64,000 nucleotides of DNA from Trueperaceae bacterium (GCA_036381595.1 DASVCN010000034.1:48081-112080); one strand, 5' to 3'. Shown: positions 45,826 through 55,780, counted from the stretch's first letter. Program-made: numbers and translations. Notes: a model not told the origin generated them from the sequence alone.

Positions 45826-46985
45826 CGGTCCCCCTCGAGGATCGCGTTGAGCTCGTCCAGCATCCCGCGCTCGCCGGCGAGTGGCAGCAGCTCGTGGGCC
45901 AGCAGGTAGTGCGCCCCCAGCTCCTCGGCCTCGCGCCTCGCCGCATCGGGGTCGCTCTCGAGAGCTCGGACTACCTCGATGCCGGCCTTCCGGAGCAACC
46001 GGGCTCCGGCGTCGTCGAGGCTCACCACCAGCGGAGGAGCGGGTTCTCCCGGTTCCGGCAGGGCGGTAAGCAGGCGCTCGAGGCCGAGCGAGAAGCCGGC
46101 CGCCGCAGGCAGCAGAGCCCCGTCGTAGCGGCCGCCCCCCAGGAGCGGCTGTCCGAAGTCGAAAGTGTAGGCACGGAAGGTCATGCCGGTGTAGTAGGAG
46201 AGCCGTCGCGCCATCCCGAGGTCGAGAAGCAGCTCGCTCGGATCCTCGAACTCGGCGACTATCGCCTCGAGTCGCTCCACCTCACGCAACGTCTCGGGCC
46301 ACGGAGCGAGCTCTCGCGCGCTCGCCAGCACCTCGAGGTCGCCGTAAAGGTCAGGAACTCGGGTGAGCGAGCGCACCATCTGGGAAGGGAGTTCGAGGAG
46401 CTCGAGCAGGGAGACGAGGGTCGCCTGATCCTTCCGGTCGATGGCGTCGGCGACCGGTCCACGAGACCGGCCCGGGACGCCCGCCAGGTCGAACAGGGCC
46501 CGCACGAATCCCGGATTGCCGACCTCGACTCTGGGGGTGAGACCCACGGTTCGCACCGACTCCCTGGCCAGGTGGATGAGTTCCGCGTCGGCCCTGGCGT
46601 TCGAAACGCCGGCCAGTTCGAGGCCCACCTGGGTGAACTCGCGGGTGCGCGCCAGGTCCGGGTCGATGGCGTGCCACACGGTGCCGGCGTACTGAAGCCG
46701 TACCGCAGCCTCGCCGGCTGCCGCCCGGGGGAAGTGCGTACCCACGAGGTGGGCCAGAGCGGGCGTGAAGTCGCTGCGCAGGGCAAGCACACCGTTGTCG
46801 CGGTCGGATAGTTTGAACGACTGGTTCGCGCGCGGGTGGCTCGGGTCGTAGATCTCCAGAGCCGGCACCTCGACCTGCTGGTAGCCCCAGGCGAGGTAGA
46901 GGTTGCGCAACTCCTCGAGCACCCGGTGCCGGAGACCACCCTGGCGCGGCAGGACGAAACGGGTCCCGTCGGGGATGCCGTTCAC
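45822..46985 (-). CDS. hisZ: ATP phosphoribosyltransferase regulatory subunit
   Basis: HisRS paralogue that activates and confers histidine feedback on short HisG. 387 aa with class II core motifs ([50 protein letters not shown]) but no HisRS anticodon domain of normal length. Placement directly ahead of hisG settles the choice against HisRS. Confidence 0.92.
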   Translation of the reverse strand: MNGIPDGTRFVLPRQGGLRHRVLEELRNLYLAWGYQQVEVPALEIYDPSHPRANQSFKLSDRDNGVLALRSDFTPALAHLVGTHFPRAAAGEAAVRLQYAGTVWHAIDPDLARTREFTQVGLELAGVSNARADAELIHLARESVRTVGLTPRVEVGNPGFVRALFDLAGVPGRSRGPVADAIDRKDQATLVSLLELLELPSQMVRSLTRVPDLYGDLEVLASARELAPWPETLREVERLEAIVAEFEDPSELLLDLGMARRLSYYTGMTFRAYTFDFGQPLLGGGRYDGALLPAAAGFSLGLERLLTALPEPGEPAPPLVVSLDDAGARLLRKAGIEVVRALESDPDAARREAEELGAHYLLAHELLPLAGERGMLDELNAILEGDR

Positions 46986-47021
46986 AGTAGCTTCGTCATC
47001 CTCGTAGCCTGCTTCTCCTCA

Positions 47022-47477
47022 TCAGGAGCGGTAGGCCCGCAGTGGATCGTCTGCTTCCGGTTCGGGGCCTCGGGCTCGGCTCTTGTGGGCGCCCTTCGCC
47101 TGACCGGGTTCGGTGCTGCCTAGATAGGCGCCCGCGCCGACTAAAAGGTCGAACGCGAGCAAAGCGATGCTGCCTGGCGAGAACGGTCCGTTTATCAGCA
47201 GGCTCAGGAGGCGGCCGAGCGCGGCGGCGAGCCAGAGGAAACCTGCGAAGCGGAGCACGCCTCGGGCCCGCGGACGTGCCGACAAGGCCCACAGCATGAA
47301 TCCGCCCATGGTGAGGAACATCGCTCCGAAGAGGGCGCGGGCTTCGCCCAGGCCGCGCGGTTGGACGATCTCGAGCCCGGTGAGGCGGAGGGTGAGTACG
47401 GGATTGAGCAGGCCCAACAGGCCCAGGACCAGAGTGAGGCCGGCTGCGAGGTAGGCGAGTTGGCTTCGTAGCGACAT
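47022..47477 (-). CDS. Small membrane protein, DUF4345-like
   Basis: 151 aa, four predicted transmembrane helices (starting about residues 7, 42, 71 and 93), the pattern of DUF4345 proteins, with PRGLGEARALFGAMFLTMGG as its best-conserved piece. Function unknown. ATG 47477 with GGGAG upstream; the longer ORF start at 47606 is not credible. Confidence 0.7.
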   Translation of the reverse strand: MSLRSQLAYLAAGLTLVLGLLGLLNPVLTLRLTGLEIVQPRGLGEARALFGAMFLTMGGFMLWALSARPRARGVLRFAGFLWLAAALGRLLSLLINGPFSPGSIALLAFDLLVGAGAYLGSTEPGQAKGAHKSRARGPEPEADDPLRAYRS

Positions 47478-47602
47478 ACGCAGCTCCCAGGCGCCGAGGG
47501 CGCCATCTTCCTCAGATGCTACCATCCGCCGGCTTCCGGTCTGGGACGGCTCTAACGGCGACCGCCGGCCCCGCCGGCCGAAAGGCAGGGCGAGCCCAGG
47601 CG

Positions 47603-48736
47603 TCAACGTTCGGTGAGCACCAGGTTGTCGCGGTGGATCACTTCGTCGAAGTCCTTGTAGCCGAGGACCTGAGCGATCTCGCCGGTTTGCCGCCCGCGGA
47701 TCCGTTCGAGGGCATCGGCCCCGTAGTTGCAGAGACCTCGGCCCACAACCCTGTCACCATGACGGATCGCGACCGCGTCCCCGAAGCCGAACTCCCCGCT
47801 CACTTTCGTGACGCCCGAGGGCAACAGGCTCCTGCCCGAACGCAGCGCCCTAACCGCACCGTCGTCGACCTCGATCGAACCCCTCTCCGGCTGCTGCGCC
47901 AGCCACGCCTTTCGGGCCGGCGCATGTGCACCAGCCAGGAACCTCGTGCCCCTCACCTCGCCGCGGGCGAGCGCCTCGAGCCCCTCGCCACCGCCGCCTA
48001 TCACCAGGGTCTCGATTCCGGCGCGAGTGGCGATCGACGCCGCCCGCAGTTTGGTGACCATGCCGCCGGTACCTCTGTCGCTGCCCGGCTTGCCGGCCAG
48101 GTGAGTTACCGCATCGACATCTTCCACCACATCGAGTCTTCGCGCATCGGGAGATCGCCTAGGGTCGCCCGTGAATAACCCATCGACATCGGTGAGTATC
48201 ACCAGGACGTCGGCACCCACCAGGTAGGCGGTCCAGGCAGCCAGGGTGTCGTTGTCTCCCAGACGGATCTCGGCCGTGGCCACGCTGTCGTTCTCGTTTA
48301 TGACCGGGATGACGCCCAGTTTCAGCGACGCCTCCAGGGCATGCTTGGCATTGACGTAACGTTCGCGGTCCTGCACGTCCTCGGCCGTCAGGAGCATCTG
48401 GGCTACCGGCGAGGGAGCCAGCGCCCTGGCCCAGTCGAGCATGAGGAGGGCCTGGCCCACCGTCGCAGCTACCTGCTTCTCGGGCAGCGTCAACGGCAGC
48501 TTCAGGCCCAGCCGCTCCCGCCCCGCGGCTCCTGCCCCCGAGGAGACGACCACCGGTTTGCAGCCGTGCGCCGAGCAGAGGACCTGGAGACCGCGCCCGA
48601 GAGCCCACAGTTTCGGGAGTGAGATGCGTCCGGTATCGTCCGTGAGCGAACTGGTGCCCACCTTTACGACGACTCGGCGCCAGCTGGTTCCGGTGGGCAG
48701 ACGGCCGGGCTCCGGGACAGGGAACGTGGCGGGCAT
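47603..48736 (-). CDS. proB: Glutamate 5-kinase
   Basis: First step of proline synthesis, 377 aa. Amino-acid kinase domain (VVVKVGTSSL, VVSSGAGAAGRERLG, INENDSVAT, GDNDTLAAWTAYLVGADVL, ILTDVDGLFTGDPR, GTGGMVTKLRAA) followed by a C-terminal PUA domain (residues ~275-377). No proA is adjacent. TAGCAT at 48749-48744 with a 7-nt gap suggests a leaderless mRNA starting at ATG 48736. Confidence 0.95.
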   Translation of the reverse strand: MPATFPVPEPGRLPTGTSWRRVVVKVGTSSLTDDTGRISLPKLWALGRGLQVLCSAHGCKPVVVSSGAGAAGRERLGLKLPLTLPEKQVAATVGQALLMLDWARALAPSPVAQMLLTAEDVQDRERYVNAKHALEASLKLGVIPVINENDSVATAEIRLGDNDTLAAWTAYLVGADVLVILTDVDGLFTGDPRRSPDARRLDVVEDVDAVTHLAGKPGSDRGTGGMVTKLRAASIATRAGIETLVIGGGGEGLEALARGEVRGTRFLAGAHAPARKAWLAQQPERGSIEVDDGAVRALRSGRSLLPSGVTKVSGEFGFGDAVAIRHGDRVVGRGLCNYGADALERIRGRQTGEIAQVLGYKDFDEVIHRDNLVLTER

Positions 48737-48743
48737 GGAGACC

Positions 48744-48749
48744 ATGCTA
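48744..48749 (-). promoter_or_regulatory. Leaderless-type -10 box of proB
   Basis: TAGCAT on the minus strand, 7 nt before the ATG; overlaps the divergent asd control region. Confidence 0.45.
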
Positions 48750-48775
48750 CTTTGACGAACTGACTGGAGGTCGCT

Positions 48776-49795
48776 ATGCGGGTAGCAATCGTAGGAGCAA
48801 CCGGAGCCGTTGGCCAGGAGCTGTTGACGCTGCTGGCGGAGCGGCAGTTCCCGATCGACTCGTTGCGCCTCTACGCATCCGAACGGTCGGCCGGCAGGCG
48901 GATGCGGTTCGCGGACGGCGAGGTGACGATCGAGGCGTTGCCCGCGCACGGGAACCTGGAGGCCGACATCGTCTTCTCCTCGGCCGGCGGGAGCATCTCC
49001 AAGGAACACGCCTGGAACTGGGCTCGCAACGGAGGCGTGGTGGTGGACAACACCAGCGCCTGGCGCATGGACGATCGCGTTCCGCTGGTAGTGCCCGAGA
49101 TAAACGGTGAGGCAGCGCTCGAGCACCAGGGGATCATCGCCAACCCGAACTGCTCGACCATCATCGCGCTCATGGCGCTCGCCCCGCTGCACCGCGCCTT
49201 CGGCCTCGAACGAGCGACGGTGGCGACTTACCAGGCCGTGTCGGGATCTGGAGCGGCCGGGATAGACGAACTCGACCGGCAGAGCCGCGCCGTGCTGAAC
49301 GGCGAGGAGGCCCAACCGAGGAAGTTCCGCCACCCGATCGCCTTCAACCTCTTCAGCCACGACAGTGACGTGGGCGAGGACGGCTACAACGTCGAGGAGC
49401 GCAAGTTGCTGCTCGAGTCGCGCAAGATCCTGAGTTGTCCCGCTCTGGCGATAAGCGCGACCTGCGTGCGTGTCCCGGTCTTCCGCGCTCACAGCGAGGC
49501 GATCCATGCCGAGTTCTCGCGGCCCGTCACGGTGGCAGAGGCGCGTCGCGTGCTGTCGTCCGCGCCCGGAGTGCGGATCGTCGACGAACCCGAAGAGAAC
49601 CGCTTCCCAATGCCCTCCGAAGCCAGCGGCAAGGACGAGGTGCTGGTGGGCCGACTCCGCGAGGACGCCAGCAGGCCCGGCGCCCTGGCGCTGTTCGTGG
49701 CCGGTGACCAGATCCGCAAGGGCGCAGCCTTGAACGCGGTCCAGATCGGCGAGCTCCTGGTAGAGCAGGGCGTTAGCGCCCCCGCCGTTGGCTAG
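48776..49795 (+). CDS. asd: Aspartate-semialdehyde dehydrogenase
   Basis: NADPH-dependent reduction of aspartyl phosphate, feeding lysine, threonine and methionine synthesis. 339 aa. GATGAVGQELL (NADP binding), catalytic Cys in NPNCSTIIALMAL, YQAVSGSGAAGIDEL, and the His in RVPVFRAHSEAIHAEF. GGAGG 8 nt before the ATG. Divergent from proB with a 39-nt gap. Confidence 0.95.
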   Translation: MRVAIVGATGAVGQELLTLLAERQFPIDSLRLYASERSAGRRMRFADGEVTIEALPAHGNLEADIVFSSAGGSISKEHAWNWARNGGVVVDNTSAWRMDDRVPLVVPEINGEAALEHQGIIANPNCSTIIALMALAPLHRAFGLERATVATYQAVSGSGAAGIDELDRQSRAVLNGEEAQPRKFRHPIAFNLFSHDSDVGEDGYNVEERKLLLESRKILSCPALAISATCVRVPVFRAHSEAIHAEFSRPVTVAEARRVLSSAPGVRIVDEPEENRFPMPSEASGKDEVLVGRLREDASRPGALALFVAGDQIRKGAALNAVQIGELLVEQGVSAPAVG

Positions 49796-49890
49796 CTACA
49801 GCAGCCCGCTGGCTAGCGCGAGCGCCCTCGCGGGCTACCGGTAGCAGGCTGGTCTAGCGCAAGTCCCGCGGACCAGCTACGCTCTTGCCG
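49790..49890. repeat. Degenerate repeats and hairpins after asd
   Basis: GGCTAGC, CTGGCTAGCGC and CTGGTCTAGCGC recur; GCTGGTC pairs with GACCAGC and CGCGAG with CTCGCG. May act as a terminator between asd and the convergent gene. Confidence 0.45.
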
Positions 49891-49915
49891 GAAAAATCGC
49901 CCGACAGCGCTAATG

Positions 49916-50683
49916 TCACGGCCAGCCGATGCGACCGAGACGAGCGTAGACGAGCACCGCGCCCCACTCGCGCACCACCTCGTCCAATGCCGCGAGTGAC
50001 TCGGCAGGTTGCGGGTCGGGGTTGAGCAGCGGAGGCTCACCGGCGGTACGGTAGTCGACCGGATATGGGGTGAGAGTCCAGCCGAGGTTGCGGAAGGTCG
50101 CCAGTGCGCGCGGCATGTGCATCGCGCTGGTGACCAGCAGCCAGGTCTCCCCGGCCCTCGGCCGCAACCGCTCCAGAGCCAGCAGAGCGTCCTCGTAGGT
50201 ACTGCGCGACTCGCCGATGAACTCTATCTCGCGGCCCCGGTACTCCTCGCCGAAGATCAGACTCGAATCCCGCGGGCTCGCGACGAAATCGCTCTCGATG
50301 TCCTCGCGGTAGACGCCTGTGAGCGCCAGCCGAGCGTCCGGGTAACGGCGCGCCAGAGCGGCCGCCGCCATCAGCCTCTCTGCCGACTCGTTCAGGTTGA
50401 GTTGACCGCGTTCGCGGCTCGTCCGCCACTCGACCGCCCCGCCAAGCACGAGGATGCCTTCGACCTCCGCCGGCATCGGCTCGGGGCGCTCTACTCGGCG
50501 CTCGAGCTCCCAGGCGAGCCGGCCGGCCACGTCGAAGGTGGTGGGCACGGCCACCAGCAGCAGCGCGGCTCCGGCGAACAGAACGGCGAGCCGCTGTGCC
50601 CGCACGGCCAGCGCCATCAGCGCGAGCAGCAGGCAGATGGCCATGAGGCTACCGGGCTGGAGCAACCACCAGATATCGAACAT
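49916..50683 (-). CDS. YdcF/DUF218-family membrane protein
   Basis: 255 aa. Two N-terminal transmembrane helices then a DUF218 domain: GILVLGGAVEWRTS, NLNESAERLMAAAALARRYP, GESRSTYEDALLALE and LVTSAMHMPRALATF. Related proteins (ElyC, SanA) act in envelope metabolism. ATG 50683 chosen for its GGAG at 6 nt; ATG 50689 also possible. Confidence 0.85.
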   Translation of the reverse strand: MFDIWWLLQPGSLMAICLLLALMALAVRAQRLAVLFAGAALLLVAVPTTFDVAGRLAWELERRVERPEPMPAEVEGILVLGGAVEWRTSRERGQLNLNESAERLMAAAALARRYPDARLALTGVYREDIESDFVASPRDSSLIFGEEYRGREIEFIGESRSTYEDALLALERLRPRAGETWLLVTSAMHMPRALATFRNLGWTLTPYPVDYRTAGEPPLLNPDPQPAESLAALDEVVREWGAVLVYARLGRIGWP

Positions 50684-50796
50684 CAGCATCTCCGTCGGGG
50701 GCGGCGCGGATTCAGGCGGGTCTCGTATACTCGGACGGATATCACGAAACGAACGCCGTCCCGCCCGCATTGTCGGCCGGAAACGGAAGGAGAGCC

Positions 50797-51657
50797 ATGA
50801 AACTTGCCATCGTCACCGACTCCACCTGCGACCTGAGCGCCGACGAGCTGTCGAGGCTCGACGTCAGGAGGGTTCCGCTCTACGTGAGCTTCAGGGGGGA
50901 GACCTATCGGGACTGGCTCGAGCTCACTCCGAAGGAGATCATCGAGGGCGTTCAGGCGGGGGCCGACCTTCCCACCACCAGCCAGCCCAGCCCACAGGAT
51001 TTCGAGGCGGCCTACGAGGAGGCGAAAGCGGCCGGGGCCGAGGAGATCCTCTGCATCACGATCAGCTCCGACCTCTCGGGCACTTTCCAGTCGGCCAATC
51101 TGGCGAAGGGTTCCGTCGGCATACCGGTCACGCTCTTCGACAGCCGAGCGGCCAGCATCGGCCTGGGCGAGATGGTGAAGAAAGCCGCCGCGCTTCGCGA
51201 TTCGGGCGCCTCCACCGAAGAGATCGTTCGAGCGCTGGAGTCGATCCGCGACAGCAACATGCCGCTCTTCACCGTCGCTACCCTCGATTTCCTGCAGAAG
51301 GGCGGTCGGATCGGACGGGCGGCAGCGCTGATGGGCGGGCTCCTCAACATCAAACCGATCCTGTCGCTCGAGAACGGGAAGATCGTTCCCCTCGGTCGGG
51401 CCAGAGGTAACAAGAAGGCGCTGGCCGAGCTCGTCAACCAGGTGCGTAAGCACCGGGAGCGCTTCCCGGGGAAGCTCGTCGTCAACTTCCTGCACGTGCA
51501 GGATCCGGAGGCCGCCGAGCAGGTGCGGGCGGCGCTCGAGCGCGAAGGGATCAGGTACGAGGGGGGTCAGGTCTACGAGATCGGCGCCGTCGTCGCCTCC
51601 CACGTGGGTCCGGGGACCTACGGACTCTACATGCACGCCGAGCCGGCCGAGCGCTGA
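50797..51657 (+). CDS. DegV-family fatty-acid-binding protein
   Basis: 286 aa. IVTDSTCDLS opening, TSQPSPQDF, ITISSDLSGTFQSA and TLDFLQKGGRIGRAAALMGG are diagnostic. DegV/FakB proteins bind a fatty acid and present it to FakA kinase; no fakA is nearby. GGAAGGAG precedes the ATG at 50797. Confidence 0.92.
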   Translation: MKLAIVTDSTCDLSADELSRLDVRRVPLYVSFRGETYRDWLELTPKEIIEGVQAGADLPTTSQPSPQDFEAAYEEAKAAGAEEILCITISSDLSGTFQSANLAKGSVGIPVTLFDSRAASIGLGEMVKKAAALRDSGASTEEIVRALESIRDSNMPLFTVATLDFLQKGGRIGRAAALMGGLLNIKPILSLENGKIVPLGRARGNKKALAELVNQVRKHRERFPGKLVVNFLHVQDPEAAEQVRAALEREGIRYEGGQVYEIGAVVASHVGPGTYGLYMHAEPAER

Positions 51658-51678
51658 ACCGGCCGGCCGGCCGCGCCT

Positions 51679-52299
51679 TCAGAAGTCGATGTAGTTCTCG
51701 ATCACCTCGACGGTCAGGGTGATGGCCAAAGCCGCGAAGTCGGTCCGGACGGAGAGGGTGACGTCGACCATGTTCTCCTCGCCTTCGGTGATGGTCCGGA
51801 GCATGCGGCGGAACTCCTCGCCGGCCACCGTGAACGTAAGGGCGCGGGCGGCGGCCTCCGGGTCGGAGAAGACGTAGTTGCACCCCTCCCCGCAATCGGT
51901 CGAGCGCTTCAGCTCGAGGGGCCCGAAGTCGACGGTCGCGCTCACCGGCTCCGGCGCTCCGGACCGGTCCGACACCGTGAAGCCGAGGGTCCCGCTCAGC
52001 GCGATCGTGTCGGGAAGAGGGGTCAGAGGGGCATCGACCCATACCCCGTTGCGGAAGCCTTGGACGCTGCGGAACGAGCGGGGGGCGATGGGGAACGACG
52101 GACGCTTGATATCGGCGAAGGCCTGAGACGGGGCCTCTACCGTAGCCTCGGTGGTGCGGTTGAGCGGTACCGTCAGCGTTCGCTCGGTGAACCCCAGAGC
52201 GTCCCGTCCTATCGCGATGGGCGGGATCAGTGCGCAGCCGCCCAGGAGCAGGGGCAGGAGGGCGGTGGCGATGGCGACGGCGAATCGTACTCTCTTCAT
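51679..52299 (-). CDS. Hypothetical lipoprotein
   Basis: 206 aa, not recognised. Signal peptide MKRVRFAVAIATALLPLLLG ends in lipobox LGGC. Mature region is beta-rich with one Cys pair (STDCGEGCNYVF). Convergent with degV, separated by a CCGGCCGGCCGG palindrome at about 51659-51670. Confidence 0.65.
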   Translation of the reverse strand: MKRVRFAVAIATALLPLLLGGCALIPPIAIGRDALGFTERTLTVPLNRTTEATVEAPSQAFADIKRPSFPIAPRSFRSVQGFRNGVWVDAPLTPLPDTIALSGTLGFTVSDRSGAPEPVSATVDFGPLELKRSTDCGEGCNYVFSDPEAAARALTFTVAGEEFRRMLRTITEGEENMVDVTLSVRTDFAALAITLTVEVIENYIDF

Positions 52300-52478
52300 C
52301 TCTCCACTCCGATGGTCATGTCGGCCGGGGCCACTTACTGGCTCACGGCGGCCTGTACTCGGGGCGACCAGCTGATATCACCGGAACCCTAACGGCTCGC
52401 CCCCGGGAACTCTCGTCACGGGCCTACTCTTGGCCCGCACGTGCCCATCCTCGCGCGTCGGGACCCCGCTGGCGCGAA

Positions 52479-52484
52479 TAGATT
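52479..52484 (+). promoter_or_regulatory. Leaderless-type -10 box of comM
   Basis: TAGATT ends 6 nt before the ATG at 52491; no Shine-Dalgarno. Confidence 0.5.
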
Positions 52485-52490
52485 TCACTC

Positions 52491-53537
52491 ATGCTCGCAC
52501 ACGCCACTTCAGCGGCGCTCCAAGGCATCGACGCGTTCGAGGTGCGGGTGGAGGCAAACATCGCCAACGGCCTGCCGCACCTGCAGATCGTGGGGCTCCC
52601 GGGCGCGGCCGTTCAGGAGTCCCGAGAGCGGGTGCGGGCAGCTCTGCAGAACGCCGGCCTGCCCTTCCCCATGCGCCGCGTCGTGATCAACCTGGCGCCG
52701 GCCGATGTACGCAAGGAGGGCCCCGCATTCGACCTGCCGATGGCGCTCGTCCTGCTGCTGGCCCAGCGCGCCCTCCCACCCGACTCGCTGGCCGGCACCA
52801 TCACCATCGGCGAACTGGCCCTCGACGGCGTGTTGCGGCCCGTCAGAGGGGCGGTGAGCATAGCCATCCTGGCGAATCAGTCGCACGCCAGGCGCATCAT
52901 CGTGCCGCCGGCCAATGCCGGGGAAGTAGCCGCAGTGTGCGATGCCGAGGTGGTAGCACCGAGGACGCTGGCGCACGCCGTCTCGTTCCTGCGCGGGAAC
53001 GGCGCTCTAAGCAGGATCCTCCCGCCGCCACCGGAACGCGCTCCCCCGGGGCCCGACCTGGTCGATGTGAAGGGCCAGTTGGGGGCCAAGAGGGCGCTTG
53101 AGGTGGCCGCCGCCGGAGGTCACAACCTCCTGATGACCGGTCCTCCCGGCGCCGGCAAGACGATGCTCGCCACACGCCTACCGGGCCTGCTTCCCGACCT
53201 GACGCGCGCGGAGTCGATAGAGACGACCAGGATCCACTCGGCGGCCGGGCTACCGGCAACTGGGCTCCTGTCCCGACCGCCCTTCCGGCGACCTCACCAC
53301 ACCGTCTCGTACGCCGGGCTCATCGGAGGCGGGGCGACCCCGAGGCCCGGCGAGGTGAGCCTGGCCCAGAACGGCGTCCTCTTCCTCGATGAATTCGGAG
53401 AGTTCAACCGCGCCGCGCTCGAGACGTTGCGACAACCGCTGGAGGACGGACTCGTGACCATCAGCCGCGCTCGCGGCAGCCTCACCTTCCCTGCCCGCTT
53501 CCTCCTCGTGGCCAGCCGCAATCCGTGCCCATGGTGA
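52491..53537 (+). pseudogene. comM: comM (YifB Mg-chelatase-like helicase), 3' part cut off by island
   Basis: ComM is the AAA+ branch-migration helicase used in natural transformation. The N-terminal lon-protease-like domain ([20 protein letters not shown]), Walker [10 protein letters not shown], Walker [11 protein letters not shown] and [20 protein letters not shown] are intact, but the frame ends at NPCPW instead of the family NPCPCGYYGD, losing about 150 residues. The stop comes from the foreign sequence at about 53526-53537. The missing 3' part should lie past the right edge, at the island's other end. Confidence 0.88.
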
Positions 53538-55191
53538 ATTTAGCAGGGTCAAAGTCAACGTGGATGCTCGCCCAGCGCTCTTCCCTGTTCTTGATGCGAT
53601 GATCGACGAATATTCCCAGCCCGAGTTCGTGCATGATCGCGTTCACCGATTTCCAATCGTCGCCCTTCAGTGACTCCTTCAGTGTCTCCAGCCTTCCCAT
53701 AAGGCCCTCGACGTGCTCCTCGGCTCTACTGACAATTCCGTCCTCGACGAGGGCGTTGTAATCGGGCTCCTCCTCCAGCTTGGGGTCGACTTGCAACTCC
53801 ACCGGCTCCACCCCGAGTCGGTCAAGCGCAGCTCTTCCGGTTCGCTGCTTCGCTTGTACCTCGCCAATCTCCTGCTCCAACTCCGAGCGCTGCTGATCGA
53901 GCCGGGTCAGTCGGTCGTTTAGGACCGAAAGGACGCTTTCAAACTGATCCGGTTCTAAGCTGGCGAAGTTCCTGGCTATCTTGTCTTGCTCTTCCACTAG
54001 TAACGACAACTGTTCTTCCAACTGATCAAGTTGGCTCGTGGCTCGGGTGTCACGAAGGACCAGGGCGATCAGCTCGTTTCGCAGCCGGTTCTCGAAGTCG
54101 CCATCTTCTTCGTAGAAGACCGTGCGCTCTAGCCACTCCAGCACGGCATCGCGAATCTTGCCATCACTGACGCTGTATTTGCAGACTGAGAACCTTGTCG
54201 GCCTGCGCAGGTACTTATAGGTGCTCAGGCGCCGATATGAGGCGCAGGAGAGGATGTGCTGACGCCTACCGTTGGTTTCCTTTACGCTGCTTGGTCCAAC
54301 GTATGCGCCGCAGCCGGAGCAACGGATGAGCTTACGGAACGGTGAAGGGTCGCGAGCCCGGCCGAGAACTCGAACCTCTAATGCGGCCTGGACTTGTTCA
54401 CGGGTAAGAATGGCTGGGTACTTGTACGTAACTACATGAGGCTTGCCGCGCACATGAATCCGGCGCTCGAACGGCTCACCCGCATACATCATTCCGTGGT
54501 CGAGGATTCGGTTGACAGTCGAGGCTGCCCATCCTTCGCCGGTTCGAGTCCTCGGCTCGAAACCATCAGCGTTCAACCTCTTAGTGATCTGATAGTAGGG
54601 CTGTCCGGCAGCGGTAAGCCGATATATCAGCTTCACCGCCTCGGCTTGGTGGTCAAGGATGCCAGGCATCTTTACCTTGATGCCGTCTATCAACTTCGGT
54701 TCAAGTTGATAGCCGAAAATGGTCTTTACGACCCAGCCGCCCTTTTGCAGGATGGCGGCGGTGGCGTCTGCTGAGCGCCTGAGCGTCTTCCTGCGTTCGT
54801 GCTCGGCGAATGCGTTGTAGAAGATCGTCTCGTCGAGGAAGTCTTCGAGAGACTTGAACTCAGAGCGCATGTCGGCGACTGCAACAGTGCCCCCGCGCTT
54901 GAAGATGTCTTCGAGAATCGCCTCCAGTGCCTTTCGCTCTCTGGCGATTCGGTCGACGGTACTAAAGAGAACGACATCCACATCGCGAGCTTCTATGGCC
55001 TCGCGTATCTGGGTTAGTCCTGGTCGCTCTGAGGTGGTCCCGGAGATGTTGTCATAGACCGGCTCAGCAGCCTCCTCCCATCCCTGAGAGTCGGCGTACC
55101 GACGGCATTGATCGGTTTGAACGGCCGGAGAAGTGTTGTCCCTCTGATCTACTGTCGAGTTTCGGGTGTAGACGATGTAGCGACCCGGCAT
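53482..55191 (-). CDS. Large serine recombinase (integrase)
   Basis: 569 aa site-specific recombinase that integrated this island. Resolvase domain with catalytic Ser in [27 protein letters not shown], then the recombinase domain ([13 protein letters not shown]), a zinc ribbon (CSGCGAYVG ... SCASYRR) and a coiled coil at ~400-470 ([16 protein letters not shown]). Its last ~18 codons read into comM, so the C-terminus depends on the integrated junction. ATG 55191 with TAGAAT 6 nt upstream (leaderless). Confidence 0.92.
   Translation of the reverse strand: MPGRYIVYTRNSTVDQRDNTSPAVQTDQCRRYADSQGWEEAAEPVYDNISGTTSERPGLTQIREAIEARDVDVVLFSTVDRIARERKALEAILEDIFKRGGTVAVADMRSEFKSLEDFLDETIFYNAFAEHERRKTLRRSADATAAILQKGGWVVKTIFGYQLEPKLIDGIKVKMPGILDHQAEAVKLIYRLTAAGQPYYQITKRLNADGFEPRTRTGEGWAASTVNRILDHGMMYAGEPFERRIHVRGKPHVVTYKYPAILTREQVQAALEVRVLGRARDPSPFRKLIRCSGCGAYVGPSSVKETNGRRQHILSCASYRRLSTYKYLRRPTRFSVCKYSVSDGKIRDAVLEWLERTVFYEEDGDFENRLRNELIALVLRDTRATSQLDQLEEQLSLLVEEQDKIARNFASLEPDQFESVLSVLNDRLTRLDQQRSELEQEIGEVQAKQRTGRAALDRLGVEPVELQVDPKLEEEPDYNALVEDGIVSRAEEHVEGLMGRLETLKESLKGDDWKSVNAIMHELGLGIFVDHRIKNREERWASIHVDFDPAKFTMGTDCGWPRGGSGQGR
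53526..53537. other. Left attachment junction of the island (attL or attR)
   Basis: comM homology is recognisable up to AATCCGTGCCCATG and is replaced by GGTGAATTTAGC. The crossover dinucleotide must lie within a few bases; it cannot be fixed without the other end. Confidence 0.65.
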
Positions 55192-55197
55192 GGGGGG

Positions 55198-55203
55198 ATT
55201 CTA
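55198..55203 (-). promoter_or_regulatory. Leaderless-type -10 box of the recombinase
   Basis: TAGAAT on the minus strand, 6 nt (all C) before the ATG. Confidence 0.5.
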
Positions 55204-55281
55204 TGGTTAATAGGGCAACCAAAACCGTGATCGTCGACCGGTTGACAGGATGAAGCTAGGCAAAGGTGTGGACCAGTGGTT

Positions 55282-55443
55282 TCAATCCTGGCGAAACAGG
55301 CTTTCCCAGAAGTCGAAGACTTCCAGGACCCCGCCGAGGATGAGGCCAAAGAAGAGTCCGGGGAAGCCGTGGCCAGCTATGATTCCGATCACCCCGCCAA
55401 GCAGTGCGATTGCGATAATTCTGGCGTCTCGCTTGTGCAGCAT
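55282..55443 (-). CDS. Small membrane protein, 53 aa
   Basis: Starts MLHKRDARIIAIALLGGVIG and continues with two Gly-rich hydrophobic helices before an FDFWESLFRQD tail. AGGAGG lies 8 nt before the ATG at 55443. Lies between the recombinase and the XRE gene on the same strand. Function unknown; too short for most gene finders. Confidence 0.7.
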   Translation of the reverse strand: MLHKRDARIIAIALLGGVIGIIAGHGFPGLFFGLILGGVLEVFDFWESLFRQD

Positions 55444-55469
55444 CCGGTTCCCTCCTACTCCGACTTGCG

Positions 55470-55682
55470 CTAGCCGTGCTCCTGATCGTCAGGTACCGCC
55501 GTCAGCTTGAGATGCAGCGCCTTGAATATCTTCTCCCAGCCCTCCGCGAGGTTTCCACTCCGGCCCCGCAGCAGTTCGCTTACATGTTGGGGAGACAAGC
55601 CTGTTAGATCAGCCAAGTCTTTTTGCTGAAGGTCTCGACGAGCAAGCTCGACCCGGACAGCCCTTCGAATATCGTCGTTCAC
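55470..55682 (-). CDS. XRE-family helix-turn-helix regulator
   Basis: 70 aa from GTG 55682. The HTH is QQKDLADLTGLSPQHVSELL. Probable repressor of the island's control region. GTG 55682 follows TACTGT (55695-55690) by 7 nt, a leaderless pattern; ATGs at 55688 and 55703 are alternatives. Confidence 0.82.
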   Translation of the reverse strand: MNDDIRRAVRVELARRDLQQKDLADLTGLSPQHVSELLRGRSGNLAEGWEKIFKALHLKLTAVPDDQEHG

Positions 55683-55732
55683 GCACATGACAGTAACAAG
55701 CATACACTGTTAAACCTTCATTCTTCGTGTCG

Positions 55733-55762
55733 TATACGCTCTTGCTTCGCTGTTATACGCTC
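55733..55762. promoter_or_regulatory. Direct-repeat operator candidate
   Basis: TATACGCTC at 55733-55741 and 55754-55762, 21 bp apart (two helical turns). The second overlaps the -35 position of the TAAAAT promoter at 55781-55786. Confidence 0.5.
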
Positions 55763-55780
55763 CGCCTCCGGTCGACATGC

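Noticed and set aside
45822..46985. Histidyl-tRNA synthetase (hisS)
   Set aside because: Short, adjacent to short-form hisG and lacking a full anticodon domain; HisZ fits better.
54530..54560. GGTTCGAGTCC-like string resembling a tRNA T-arm
   Set aside because: Lies inside the serine recombinase coding sequence and no acceptor stem or anticodon arm can be folded around it.
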